DNA of 64,000 nt, from assembly GCF_963259705.1 (NCBI RefSeq), contig NC_081851.1, forward strand, positions 58,984,855-59,048,854, given 5' to 3'. A program made the translations under genes and the position numbers. This DNA comes from Myotis daubentonii. Its lineage: Eukaryota > Chordata > Mammalia > Chiroptera > Vespertilionidae. The notes below the pieces were generated by a model that saw nothing but the letters and a program-made list of their open reading frames with translations, was not told where the DNA came from and searched no databases. Each line of letters begins with the position of its first letter. Positions within the stretch are counted from its first letter, which is position 1. This document shows positions 52,741 through 62,840 of the stretch, piece by piece.

Positions 52741-52834
52741 TGCAGGGGCAATGCCGGGTCGCTGGGCAATGGCTTTTTGGCATCTGAACTGCAAAGCCTT
52801 TTAAGCTAGAAAGACTCGAATAGGAACGAGCCAT

Positions 52835-53055
52835 GCTGGATGAGAGCGCAGGCTCTCGGGGCAGACTGCCTGTGGTAGGTTCCAGCTTTACACTTCCTCA
52901 GTTTTTTGTGTTTTTTTTTTTTTTTCTCTCGACTGCGTCTCATCTGTAAAATGGGGATAATGCTACCTCCCGCAGGGTGGTTGTGAAGTTTCAATAAATT
53001 GATATGCCTGAAGTTCGTGCAGTGCCAGGCACATAATGGGTGCGTAATATAAGCT
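52835..53055 (+). mobile_element. MIR interrupted by poly(T)
   Basis: 'tgcctgtggtaggttccagctttacacttcctcag', then a T run at 52911-52925, then 'tctcatctgtaaaatggggataatgctacctcccgcagggtggttgtgaag...cagtgccaggcacataatggg' is sense MIR. Confidence 0.85.
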
Positions 53056-53089
53056 AACTGGTGGGGATCTATGGACGGGTTAAGAGTGA

Positions 53090-53265
53090 GTGTTCTGGAG
53101 TTTGCAAGAGCAGCTGTTGATTCTCAGATTCCTTAGCCCCTGTCTCTTAGTTTCCTCATCTGTAAATGAGACCTGCACTGGCACTCAGTTCATGGAAATG
53201 TGGGTTGAGACAATTCTAGTAAAAACACTCAATATATAGCAATTGGTCAATGTTGGCTCCTATGA
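53090..53265 (+). mobile_element. MIR, diverged
   Basis: 'tagcccctgtctcttagtttcctcatctgtaaatgagacc...acactcaatatatagcaattgg' is sense MIR-like. Confidence 0.6.
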
Positions 53266-53675
53266 TCACTCTCATTATTTAACTATAATAATTAGTACGT
53301 CCCTCCTTTCTCTTCTAGGCAAAAGGCCACCTCAGCCCAAGCTGGTCCCTCTGAAAGAGGAATAGAGTTTTCTGTGCTTAGAATTAGTGTCTATAAATCT
53401 GTGACGTTCTCATGTGTGAAGGCCAGGCTTGGAAAATCCAGTCCTGCCCACCATTTTCACCAGTCTTTTCTTAAGCCCCGTTGGCAGCCCAGAAAAGCAT
53501 AGCATTGTAATCATTAGCTCTTTGGTGCAGAAGATATTGGAATATCTTTTAAGTTGACTCTAGTGTTGAACAGTATTCTGAGGGCAGGACACACAGAATG
53601 ATATGTTCTGATGGGGTGAGATGAGGTGACAGTGGGTGTGAAACTGAATGTCCTAAGTCAACATATACTCTAGGG

Positions 53676-53887
53676 CAGTGGTTGGCAAACTCATGAGTCA
53701 ATAAAACCAAATATCAACAGTACAACGATTGAAATTTCTTTTGAGAGCCACATTTTTTAAACGTAAACTATGTAGGTAGGTACATTGTTTTAACTTAATT
53801 AGCCTTACTCCTAAGGCTTAGGAAGAGCCACACTCAAGGGGCCAAAAAGCTGCATGTGGCTTGCGAGCCACAGTTTGCCGACCACGG
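53676..53887. mobile_element. hAT MITE, 212 bp, perfect 8-bp duplication
   Basis: The ends CAGTGGTTGGCAAACTCATG and CAGTTTGCCGACCACGG are inverted repeats. CTCTAGGG is duplicated exactly at 53668-53675 and 53888-53895. The interior 'caacagtacaacgattgaaatttcttttgagagccac' and 'ggaagagccacactcaaggggccaaaaagctgcatgtggcttgcgagcc' is distinct from the other MITEs here, so this is a further hAT family. Confidence 0.95.
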
Positions 53888-53969
53888 CTCTAGGGTAAGC
53901 CTGTGATGGGACCAATGATGGTAAAAGTGTGTGGAGGTGGCTGGGTGAAGAGCAGTTTGGAGTCCTTGT

Positions 53970-54170
53970 GAGTCATGGGTAGACCACTGGACTAAGACTC
54001 AGAGATCTGAATTTTGTCTATGAGTTAGTCTCTGGTTGTGTCACCTTGAACAAGTCACTTATATTTTCTGAGAATTAGTTTCCTTGTTAGTGAAATGGAC
54101 ATGGAATAAGATTCTCTTGTATGGTGTCTAGCACACAATAAACATTGTATAAATACTAGTGACTAATATT
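53970..54170 (+). mobile_element. MIR
   Basis: 'gggtagaccactggactaagactcagagatctg...ctggttgtgtcaccttgaacaagtcacttatattttctgagaattagtttccttgttagtgaaatgg' is sense MIR. Confidence 0.8.
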
Positions 54171-54789
54171 ATTAATTGCTCCTCAAAAATATGTTGAGGG
54201 TCATGGAAAAATGTAATCTGTTAAGTTTTTATATTCCATGAGTTATGGGTGCCTGAGATCACCAATGAGTAATTGGGAGTTTGGCAAGGGTGGTTCACCA
54301 TTCTCTTCTTTTCCATTTTCTCATTGTCATCTCTTCTTCTGTTTCTAATTACTTAGCAGAGGCAGCCGTACAAGTGACTCAGTTTAATGAGGTCTTCAGA
54401 ATTGCTTGGATGCTTCCCAGAACTACTGTAAATCTGACTGCTCCATATACTGCCTTCCCTTTTGGCCTATATGTCAGGATTTTAGCTACAGCCCTGTATA
54501 TGGTGATCTTCATGTACTTTGGCAGCACCAGGACCCTGGGTTCTTTTGGGATGAATGACTTAATAATGGTCATTTATTAATAATGGGAAACCCAAGGGTT
54601 GAGGTTTTGAAAGTTAGCATGGTGGGTAGAACAGTTGACATCCTCTCTAATCATCCAACAACCTATTTTTGTGTGTGATCAGTATGTTCTACTCATTCTG
54701 GAGGTTATATCTTTCCCATGCTGAAGATGTATATAAAATTATTTCTCAGTTAAAAATGAAAAGTATAATTTTAGTGGGGAAATCTGGGG

Positions 54790-54895
54790 CTTTTGTGTTG
54801 GGCAGATTTACATTTGAATCTAGTCCTTTACTGTGTGATCTTAGATGAGTTGCTTATTTTCACATTTTCCTTATCTATAAAATGGAGATAATTGA
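54790..54895 (+). mobile_element. MIR fragment
   Basis: 'tttacatttgaatctagtcctttactgtgtgatcttagatgagttgcttattttcacattttccttatctataaaatggagataattg' is sense MIR, cut on the right by an L1 3' end. Confidence 0.75.
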
Positions 54896-54899
54896 AATA

Positions 54900-55235
54900 C
54901 TACTCAGCAGTAAAAAGGAATGAACTACTGATAAGTGCAATAACATGGTTCAAAATAATCATGCTGAGTTTAAGATGGCAGACAAAAAGAGTATACATTA
55001 TATGATTCCATTTAGATAAAATTCTAGAAAATGCACACTGATCCATAGCATCAGAAGTGGACTAGTAGTTGTCAGAGACAGGCAACTAAAGAGGGGTAGG
55101 AGGGAGGATTACAGAGGACACAAGGAAACTATTGGAGGTGATGATTTCATGGGTGTAAATACCTATAAAAAACCCTATTGCACACTTTAAATATGTGCAG
55201 TTTATTGTATATCAGTATCTCAATAAAGCTGTTAA
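54900..55235 (+). mobile_element. L1 3' UTR (L1M-type)
   Basis: 'tactcagcagtaaaaaggaatgaactactgataagtgcaataacatgg', 'tatacattatatgattccatttagataaaattctagaaaatgcac' and 'gcagtttattgtatatcagtatctcaataaagctg' are ordered landmarks of an old L1 3' end. Confidence 0.85.
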
Positions 55236-55892
55236 AATAGGGATAGCACATTCATAAACAGTTGTGATGTTTTAATGAAGAAAACATACTGAAGTGCCAG
55301 GAACACAACAAGGAATCAATAAGGACATTTATATTCCCCCCATTTCCAAACATCTAAAAAGTATCTCAAAGTATTGGCTTTAGTATCATATATTTATATG
55401 ACAACACCTATAAATGGCTACCAACCAGGTGCAATTTTCCCTGCCCTTTTGGTATCATGGGTATATTATATTATAAGGATTAAATGAGACAATTGTGTGA
55501 TGAACTTTGAACAGTACTTGGTATGTAGTAAATAATGAGTATACTTTTGTTGTGTTTACTACTATTATCACTGTCATGGATTTGATAGATGGCACAGAGT
55601 GAGTGATCATTACATATTGGTTGTGATTATAGTGATTTTCATTACTAGTTTGGATGAATAGGAAAGACCTCCTAAAAGATCAAGGAAGTTGATTTAAAAA
55701 GTGGTTTGCCTTTCCTGACATTCCTTGCTGGGGGTTTTGTATTTGTTTGGTGCCAAATTGTGACAGAAACCATTTGGAAGAAATTTGGTTAATGTCTTTT
55801 TTCAGGACTAGTCACTCATCATGAGTGTTAATACAGATAATATTAAAGGCATCAGATACATTTACAGTGATTAGTGAGTTCAATGCGAATAA

Positions 55893-56104
55893 GTGGTTCT
55901 CAGTCCTAAAAAAGTGGTACTGACATTTGTGAGACATCATATTCGCTGGTGACATAAGAATCTCAAAATTCAGATTCATGAGTCTTACCTATAAATACTC
56001 TGACTCAGTAGTTCTGGGATTGACTAAGAATTTATTTGTATTTTAACATGCATAACCAGTTAATTTTGATACAGATAATAGACCATACTTTGAGAAACAC
56101 TCTT
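55893..56104. mobile_element. MER5A-like hAT element, diverged
   Basis: 'gtggttctcagtcc...actctgactcagtagttctgggattgactaagaatttatttgtattttaacatgc...gaccatactttgagaaacac' keeps the MER5A order with many changes. Confidence 0.55.
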
Positions 56105-57120
56105 CTAAGACATTTGGAACCTCGGACAGCTCCTGGTGGTGCTGGTTCAGGATTTTCAGGACGCAGGACAGCTCCCAGCATCTCCAGCCCCAAGTACTGT
56201 GGGATGTGAACTCTAGTCCTCAATGGGGCTTGCCCATTTTTCTAGAGAACAACAACAAAAACAACATAAGCAGCGTCTCTTAAGACTACACTCTGGGAAA
56301 CTGAAAGTTCTAGTTCCGCATGGCAAATAAGGAGAAGGGGTATACCCTGTAGGAGAAAATATTCTAAGTCCAGAGTGCTTAACTTGGAAACTCTGGGATA
56401 GTGGGGGTACAGGTAGTCTTCAGAGGATTTGAGACCCTCCTGTGTGCAAAGCTTGTGAGGAATATTATGTACATACCAGTATATTTTAATGAATGGGGAA
56501 ATTAAATTTTTCTCCATTTGAGGATGGAAATATACTGAATCAACTAATTTGTATACTTTTATGTACAATTTATGTACTTTGATGGACTTATTAAGGTTTG
56601 TATGGGTGACTTGAGAATTTTATTTAATTTCCTCCCTGTTATTCAAGTACCTAATAACTATCTGCATCACTTCAACTATAACAATATCAATTAAAATAAG
56701 CAAGCAAACAATCCCTAACTGTGACATCTCAAGACATAACTTGAAGTGTTGCGATAGAGGTCTGTTAAAGTTGGTGCAGAATTGCAAATGGCTCTTCTTG
56801 GAAACTTTATATTACTAAAATACTGTCTTATTATAGGACACAGTTAATGTGGGAAATGAGCTGATTTATGTGATCAATGAGGTTTTTTATATGTTATTTG
56901 ATTTTTTACATGTTCTTACCCATGATGGCTTTCTAAGTAGGCAAGTGGCTAGTCATGTAGAGCTGAGTTAGCTAGTAGTTTTAGCTGGTCAAACTATTTT
57001 CATTGAAGGTAATGGTCATAACAATATTTCATTTAAAATACATCCCCAAGGACAACCCAGTTAATAGTAAACAGGCCATCCACATTCATCATCTGTGGCC
57101 TGTCTGATAGTAGTTTGAAG
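56105..57120. other. No gene or named repeat
   Basis: The sequence is AT-rich without landmarks that I can assign. A minus-strand frame of 108 codons (56242-56568) has no domain. Confidence 0.4.
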
Positions 57121-57129
57121 CTTGATCTT

Positions 57130-57136
57130 CATATAT

Positions 57137-57190
<54 letters not shown>

Positions 57191-57318
57191 AGAGAAAGAG
57201 AGAGGATGTTTGTTGTTTCACTTATTTATGCATTCATTGGTTGCTTCTTGTATGTGCTCTGACTGGGGATTGAACCTGCAACCTTGGCGTATCAGGACAC
57301 GCTCTAACCAACTGTGAG
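57130..57318 (-). mobile_element. Ves-type SINE (second subtype) with (GA)n tail
   Basis: Read on minus, 'cagttggttagagcgtgtcctgatacgcc' (A box), 'aaggttgcaggttcaatccccagtcagagcacatacaag' (B box GGTTCAATCCC) and 'caaccaatgaatgcataaataagtg' form a tRNA-derived SINE. Its CT-rich tail is expanded to (CT)n, seen as (GA)n at 57142-57187. The head differs from that of the 14329 type. Confidence 0.88.
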
Positions 57319-57589
57319 TTCATGCAAATGAGACATGATTTACCCCAGTGGTTGAGAGGAGGAAGCTAAGCTATTATTATACTCATCATCTTCCTAGGAG
57401 ACTAAGGGCATGCATTTGGGAGGCAGTTTGTGTCCATGACCTTGCCGTTTTTCTTTCTATGGGGAATAGTGAGATAGAAATCACTGACTTAAGGGACTAA
57501 GCAACTCAGCAAACCTTCTGAACTATCTGTACTAATTTCACAGTAAAGTTAACCCAGGTAGTTATTATTATTATTTTTTTTGCTTGGCT

Positions 57590-58055
57590 TCTATAACAGC
57601 AGTTTTCTTTTTTATGTTTGATTCTCCCGCTCATCTCATTGGATGCTCTTTTAATGTCTTAACTGGCTCCATCTTCTTTGCTTGACTTTCTGACATCCTT
57701 TGTCCTGGGTCCTCTTCTGTAGCTACACTATTTCCCTAGTGTAGGTGGATTTCATTTAGTCTCATGATGTTAAAACCATCTATATGCAGATGACTCCCAT
57801 ATGTAAATCTCCAGTCTTGACCTTTCCTTGGGCTGCAAGCTCATAAATCAAACTGCCTATTTGATGTCAAGCTGCTCCCTGACTTGGTTGTCTAATAGGC
57901 ATCTTAAATGTAATGGGCCCCAAAGAGAACTCTTTATTCTCTTCATTTTCTTCTCCCTAAACTGTTCTTCTCTCAGTCTCTTTCTCAGGAAACAGTGTTA
58001 CCCCTTCCCAGTTTCTTAAGAGAAAAACCTGAGAATCATTCCATTCTTTTTCTCA
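57590..58055 (+). mobile_element. LINE L2, part 1
   Basis: 'cagatgactcccatatgtaaatctccagtcttgacc', 'caaactgcctatttgatgtcaagctgctccctgacttggttgtctaataggcatcttaaatgtaatgggcccc' and 'gagaatcattccattc' are ordered L2 phrases. It resumes at 58685. Confidence 0.75.
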
Positions 58056-58059
58056 TATT

Positions 58060-58680
58060 ATTAGGGGCAGAAATAGAATATTGGGGACCAGCTACAATTA
58101 TAGGAAATATGAATCATTCTCTGTTAACCATGATGGTTCTGTTCTGATTAGAAAAAGCATATTTTCACCTGGCTTGGAGTTGTATACCCTGGGACATGGG
58201 AACTAACATCGGAATGCAGTCCATCCTCCTGTCCCAAGAACCTCCTATCATGATGGAAAGATTTACAACCTCGTGGCTGAAACAATCTAGTCCAGAAGGC
58301 ACCTGATCTTTGCAACTCCCTATTACTTATAATCAGGTCCTGGGGTGCCTGGAGGTGCCCACTCTCTTGCAACCCCCTCCTTTAACCCCCCCCACCTCTC
58401 CGCCACCCTGCATAACTTGTAACCTGTAATGATTATCCCGTGCCTACTTTTCCATGCCTGTAATTCCTACTTCCCCACATAATCTTTGTCCTTCTACCCA
58501 ATATAAACAGCTGGCTTATGGTGGGGTGCAGAGCAGATTTTTGTGGATGACCTGCTGCTCTCCCATACTGCCAGCATGATTGGAATAAATGCTCGTATAT
58601 GATTCATCCCTGTCTCTGCTGAATTGGCTGAAGTAGTGACAGGCAGCCCGGACCCCTTGGTTGTCTGGTTACAATTTGTC
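58060..58680 (+). mobile_element. ERV LTR inserted in L2 (gammaretrovirus-like)
   Basis: About 620 bp of unrelated sequence interrupts the L2. It contains a TATA-like CAATATAAACAG (about 58499), AATAAATGCTCG (polyadenylation signal, about 58583) and a 3' end 'ggacc...ccttggttgtctggttaca', the arrangement U3-TATA-R-polyA-U5 of an LTR. The exact ends and a target duplication are not clear, so the family and boundaries are uncertain. Confidence 0.6.
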
Positions 58681-58684
58681 ACAT

Positions 58685-59225
58685 CTAGTTAATCAGTTCC
58701 ATCTCTAAAATACATCTAAAAACATATTAACTCTCTATTTCTACAGCTTTCACCTCTAGGTTAAACAATCAATATCCCTTATCTGGACTATTTTAATGGT
58801 CTCATAACTGTCCCGTCAGCTTCCATTTTTGTCCCACTCTAATCCCTTTTCCAAACAGCCGCCAAAATAAATCATAGATCTGATCATATCGCCTCCCATC
58901 TTAACACCCACCAAGGGCTTCTCATTGAATTTAGTATAAAATTCAGGCTTCTTTATTTCCAGGGCCTTGAAGACCCTATGTGACATGGTTATGTCTGTCT
59001 CTCTGACTCACCTCCTCCTGCTCTCTCTGCTCCAGCCACAACAGCCTTCTTTCAGTTTCTTAAACACACCAAGTTCATCCCCACCTCAGAGCTTTTGCAT
59101 TTGCAGTTTTTTTTTCCTACCTGGAGCTTTCATATTCAGAAACTTTACATGGCTGGCTACTTCCCAATATTCAAGTTTCAGCTCAGGTATTATTTTCACA
59201 CAGAGATCATTTATCCATGACAGAG
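58685..59225 (+). mobile_element. LINE L2, part 2
   Basis: 'ttaatcagttccatctctaaaatacatct', 'ttatctggactattttaatggtctcataactg', 'catagatctgatcatatcgcctcccatcttaacacccaccaagggcttctcattg' and 'ggccttgaagaccctatgtgacatgg' continue the L2 from 57590-58055. Confidence 0.85.
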
Positions 59226-59369
59226 AAGCATGAGTCTCTAAAATTAAACCACACATTAGATCTGGCTGTATGTTTCTGCACAGCCCCCCAAAACCACAGG
59301 ACTTTTGTTAAATTAGGAATGGATTACTTTATTGTTTCATGTAATTTGGAAACTTATCATAAAGACAAG

Positions 59370-59790
59370 CTGTGAAGGGCTGAATTGTGTCCTCCTGCCC
59401 CCACTCCCAGTTCATATGCTGTAACTCTAACCCCCAATGCCTCATAATGGGATTGTATGTGGAGATAGGGCCTTTAAAGAGGCGATTAAGTTAAAATGAG
59501 GCCAATAGAGTGGGCCCCTAATTCAGTCTAACTGGTGTCCTTATAAAAAGAGGAGATTAGGACACACAGAGAGATCCACAACAGGGCACGTGCAGAGAGG
59601 GAATGCCATGTGAGGACACACAGCAAGATGACAGCCACCTGCGAGCCAAGAAGAGAGTCCCTAGAAGAAACCAAACCTGCCAATATCTTGATCTTGGACT
59701 TCTGGACTTCAGACCATGCGAAATTTCTGTTGCTTTAAGCCACCCAATAGGTAGTGTTCTGTTATGGCAGCCTGAGCAAGCTAATACAGA
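59370..59790 (+). mobile_element. MaLR (MLT1/MST-like) LTR
   Basis: 'gtgaagggctgaattgtgtcctcc', 'gtaactctaacccccaatgcctcataatgggattgtatgtggagatagggcc', 'aaccaaacctgccaatatcttgatcttggacttctggacttcag' and 'ttgctttaagccacccaatag...gttatggcagcctgagcaagctaatacag' are in consensus order. Confidence 0.92.
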
Positions 59791-61180
59791 GATTCTCCCA
59801 TTTTGCATATGCATCCATATTTTTATGTATGAAAGGGGGTTCTGAGAAGGGTTGGAAACAGGAATTGACTGTAAAATAATCACAGGTTAGTGAAAGAGCT
59901 TAACAACTGGAGATGCTATGTTTCCTTGAGAAGCCAAGGGTATAATGTTAGCTATTCTCCAGAATAGTGAATTTGCATAGTCAGCTCTGAGTTAACTCTT
60001 CTAACAGGTGGTCACATAAATGTGTACTTATCTCCATTGTGTTTTTTTGGACTGGTTTATCTTAAGTTCCTTGGGGAAATGGAAGATTCCTGCAAAATGC
60101 TTTACCACATGGAAAATAAAAATTCTGGTAAAATATTAGTAAAAAACATTTTGCCCTAAACTATATCAAATACTCTGCTACCAATATGTAACTGGATGAT
60201 TCAAATTTAAGTTTTGATTTGAAAGGTGACACTGGTTAACACAGTTGGTTTGGAGCTCTGGACTGCTTTTTTCCCCCCTAAGTAGGCAGAGCCCCAAGTC
60301 TTAGTTCCCCTTTGCTTCTGAAACTCAGCAATTGCCAAAATACTTTTAGCACTCAAGGTTGAGTTCAGGACTCTAAAGTGCCTCGGAGCATGCCAATGCT
60401 GGGTTGGCAAAGTGTTTTCCCTTTTTTTCCAGACCCACCAGTGGCTCTAAGGTCTTTTCCAGGAAACAGTGTTTGAGAATTCAGACCCAATCACAAACCT
60501 CTCTTGGTTAGACAGGAGAAAGCAGGCATCTGGCATCCAGAGATAGGAAACAGAAACACCACAGTCCTGTCAAGTTGCTTTCTACAATGTCTTGTAAGAA
60601 TCCAATTCTCTTTATCTTAAGAAACAGTTACCAACTGTTTAATTTGAGACTTTTGGAAAGCAAATCATCTTTTTGGCAAAAAACAACACACAAAAAATGT
60701 GCCAACCATCTGACTAAGTCAAAGGCATCAGCACAGAGGAGGGAGCTTGTGTAATGAAAGGGGGCCGTGTGGTGTGGAGAGTGAGCCCTGGACTAGAGTT
60801 CTTGTCCCCCCCCTCCCCCCGCCCCCAGCAGATTGTGTGTCCTGGCTCAATCACTTACCCTTCAGTTTTCCTCACCTATTATAATAGGGTGGGTCTTGGC
60901 ATGGCTAAGCTGGGACTCATGGTGAATAGCAGGAGACATTGCTAACCCCATGGAACTATTAGCAACAACTTATTTTCAAATTGCCTAGGAAAAAAGGACG
61001 TCATTGCTGTCCACAGTGGGCGTTGAAACATTTATAGATATGTCTGATGGGTTGATGCATGTGCATGTGTGTCTGACTGAAGTCCTATTCTAGGGAGGGA
61101 TGGAAGCCACTGAGAGAGAACTCAACAAAAGGAAGAAGGAATTGGGCAAGGGAAATATGGTTTTAAAACGAGGATTCAGT
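59791..61180. other. Mostly unrecognised; MIR at 60750-60960
   Basis: A sense MIR-like piece ('agtgagccctggactagagttcttg', 'gtcctggctcaatcacttacccttcag', 'cctattataatagggtggg') lies at about 60750-60930 around a poly(C) run. The rest has no named repeat and no exon. Confidence 0.45.
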
Positions 61181-61182
61181 GT

Positions 61183-61350
61183 CCTGGCCGGTTTCTCAAT
61201 GATTGGAGTGTTGGCCCACAGACCAAAGGTTCAAAGGAACATACCTCGGTTGCATGTTCAATTACTGGTCCTGGTCAGGACACGAGTGGGAGGCAACCAA
61301 TCGATGTCTCAAACACATTGATTTTTTTCTCTCTCTCTCAAAATTAATGG
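61183..61350 (+). mobile_element. Ves-type SINE (second subtype)
   Basis: 'cctggccggtttctcaatgattggagtgttggcccacagacc', 'aaggttc...cctcggttgcatgttcaattactggtcctggtcagg' and 'gtgggaggcaaccaatcgatgtctcaaacacattgatttttttctctctctc' are the head, body and tail of a tRNA-derived bat SINE. Confidence 0.92.
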
Positions 61351-61869
61351 GAAAAACATCCTCATTTCTTGTGTGAGGATTAAAAAAAGAAAACAAATGA
61401 GGGTTAAGTGCCTGGGTACAATGTGGCAGCAGAATCTTGGACTCATTTAGACCCAGCCATCCTAGACAAAGTGGTTTTGTTTGTGAATTTGAAGTGCTGT
61501 ATCACTAAGCACCTGCTGAGGACCCTTCCTCCCATAACCAGATGTAGCACAGAGGACCAGTTCCCTTCTCACTTTGAAAGAAGGGCTTGGTCTTATGGTG
61601 CAGGGCCAACTTTCCCCTTCATGGGAGGGAAACCACAGCAGGGGCCACAACCACATATCTAAGTCATAAACACATGCATCCTGAAACAGGGAAAACTCGG
61701 AAAAGGGTAACACGTAAAAGATAAAGGCTTGGAGCCTTTGCGAGTTAGGTGGGTTGAAATAGTCTGCTTCTGTGTAAGTGGATGTGGTGGGAGACACGAT
61801 CTTTGAACTTGATTCCGGTTCTCCAATGATTGATATTTCTTGAAACCCGAGGGAGAATTCAACAGAAGC

Positions 61870-62080
61870 TCTCACAAATGTAACAGTAGTGATAGGTATC
61901 ATTTGTTTTGTCACCTACATTGGGAAGAGTACTTTACATTCACGATGAATCTTAAAGGTGGGTGGTAGTAAACCCAGTTTAAGTTGACGACTCTAGAGAG
62001 GAGCTAATTGGCCAAGTGTAGACAGTGAGCAAATGGTATTCAGATGTCTGACTCCAGATCTTGTGCTCTCTCCTCGGTAC
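61870..62080 (-). mobile_element. MIR, diverged
   Basis: 'gagtactttacattcacgatgaatcttaaagg...aaacccagtttaagttgacgactctagagaggagctaattggcc...gatgtctgactccagatcttgtgctctc' is antisense MIR-like. Confidence 0.6.
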
Positions 62081-62384
62081 CACAACATGATGGCAGGGGA
62101 TGTTTTAGTCTGGCCTTTGACCATGCTTGACAGGATGCCCAGATGATATGTCTGTCATGTCAGAGCCCTGGGTGGAGAATTCCAGTGAGAAAGATGAGCC
62201 AGGACAAGCCACTGCAGACCCTCTACATCAGTGAGGCCACTCTGGAAACTCTGTGGCTACCCCAGGGCGGAGGGCAGGTAGAGAGTGCCCCCATCGAGTC
62301 TCATTTTTTGTCACCAAGGCTGGATGTAAGTGAAATGGTGAAATGGGAAGATAAAAAAAAACACCGACAACAACAACAAAAATA

Positions 62385-62600
62385 GAAACTAGCAGTTATC
62401 CAACATTATTACATGCTAAGAACTGAGTGGAACACTTTATAGACCTCTCAAGTCTTCCGCCTCCATGAGTTGACCATTAAATATCATTACTTTATAGTTG
62501 GGAAAACTGAGGCTGAGGGAGATTAAGCACATTGCTTGATGATAAGTTATATGAGCAGAAGGCAGAGCCAGGACTTGAACCCAGGTCAATGGACCAGCAA
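62385..62600 (-). mobile_element. MIR
   Basis: 'ctagcagttatccaacattattacatgctaagaactgagtggaacactttatagacctctcaag...ttgggaaaactgaggctgagggagattaagcac...ggcagagccaggacttgaacccaggtc' is a well preserved antisense MIR. Confidence 0.9.
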
Positions 62601-62840
62601 AGGCTGGATGCAGTATCACTCTCCTATAGTGTCTCTCTACAGCAACACTCTTCTTCTTCTGAATCACCCCACATCTTCATCTTACTCTGCATGTGGGACC
62701 CTTTCCCTTGAGAGATCACTGGGCTCTATTGCCCTCTAGGTCTTCTCCCCAATTATAACCCAAAGGAAGGCACAGATTTCAGCCACTTATACTTTAGGGC
62801 TGCAGAGGAGAAAGTTGGGGTTATTTTGCGTTGTCTTAAA

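Noticed and set aside
54281..54580. 99-codon frame with a hydrophobic, membrane-like composition
   Set aside because: The hydrophobicity follows T-rich sequence between two MIRs. I recognise no family and see no splice sites or start context.
57142..57187. (GA)n tract as an independent element
   Set aside because: It is the expanded CT-rich tail region of the minus-strand SINE next to it.
61181..61385. GAGGATT on both sides of the SINE as a target duplication
   Set aside because: Only 7 bp match and the right copy lies well past the SINE tail, so it could be chance.
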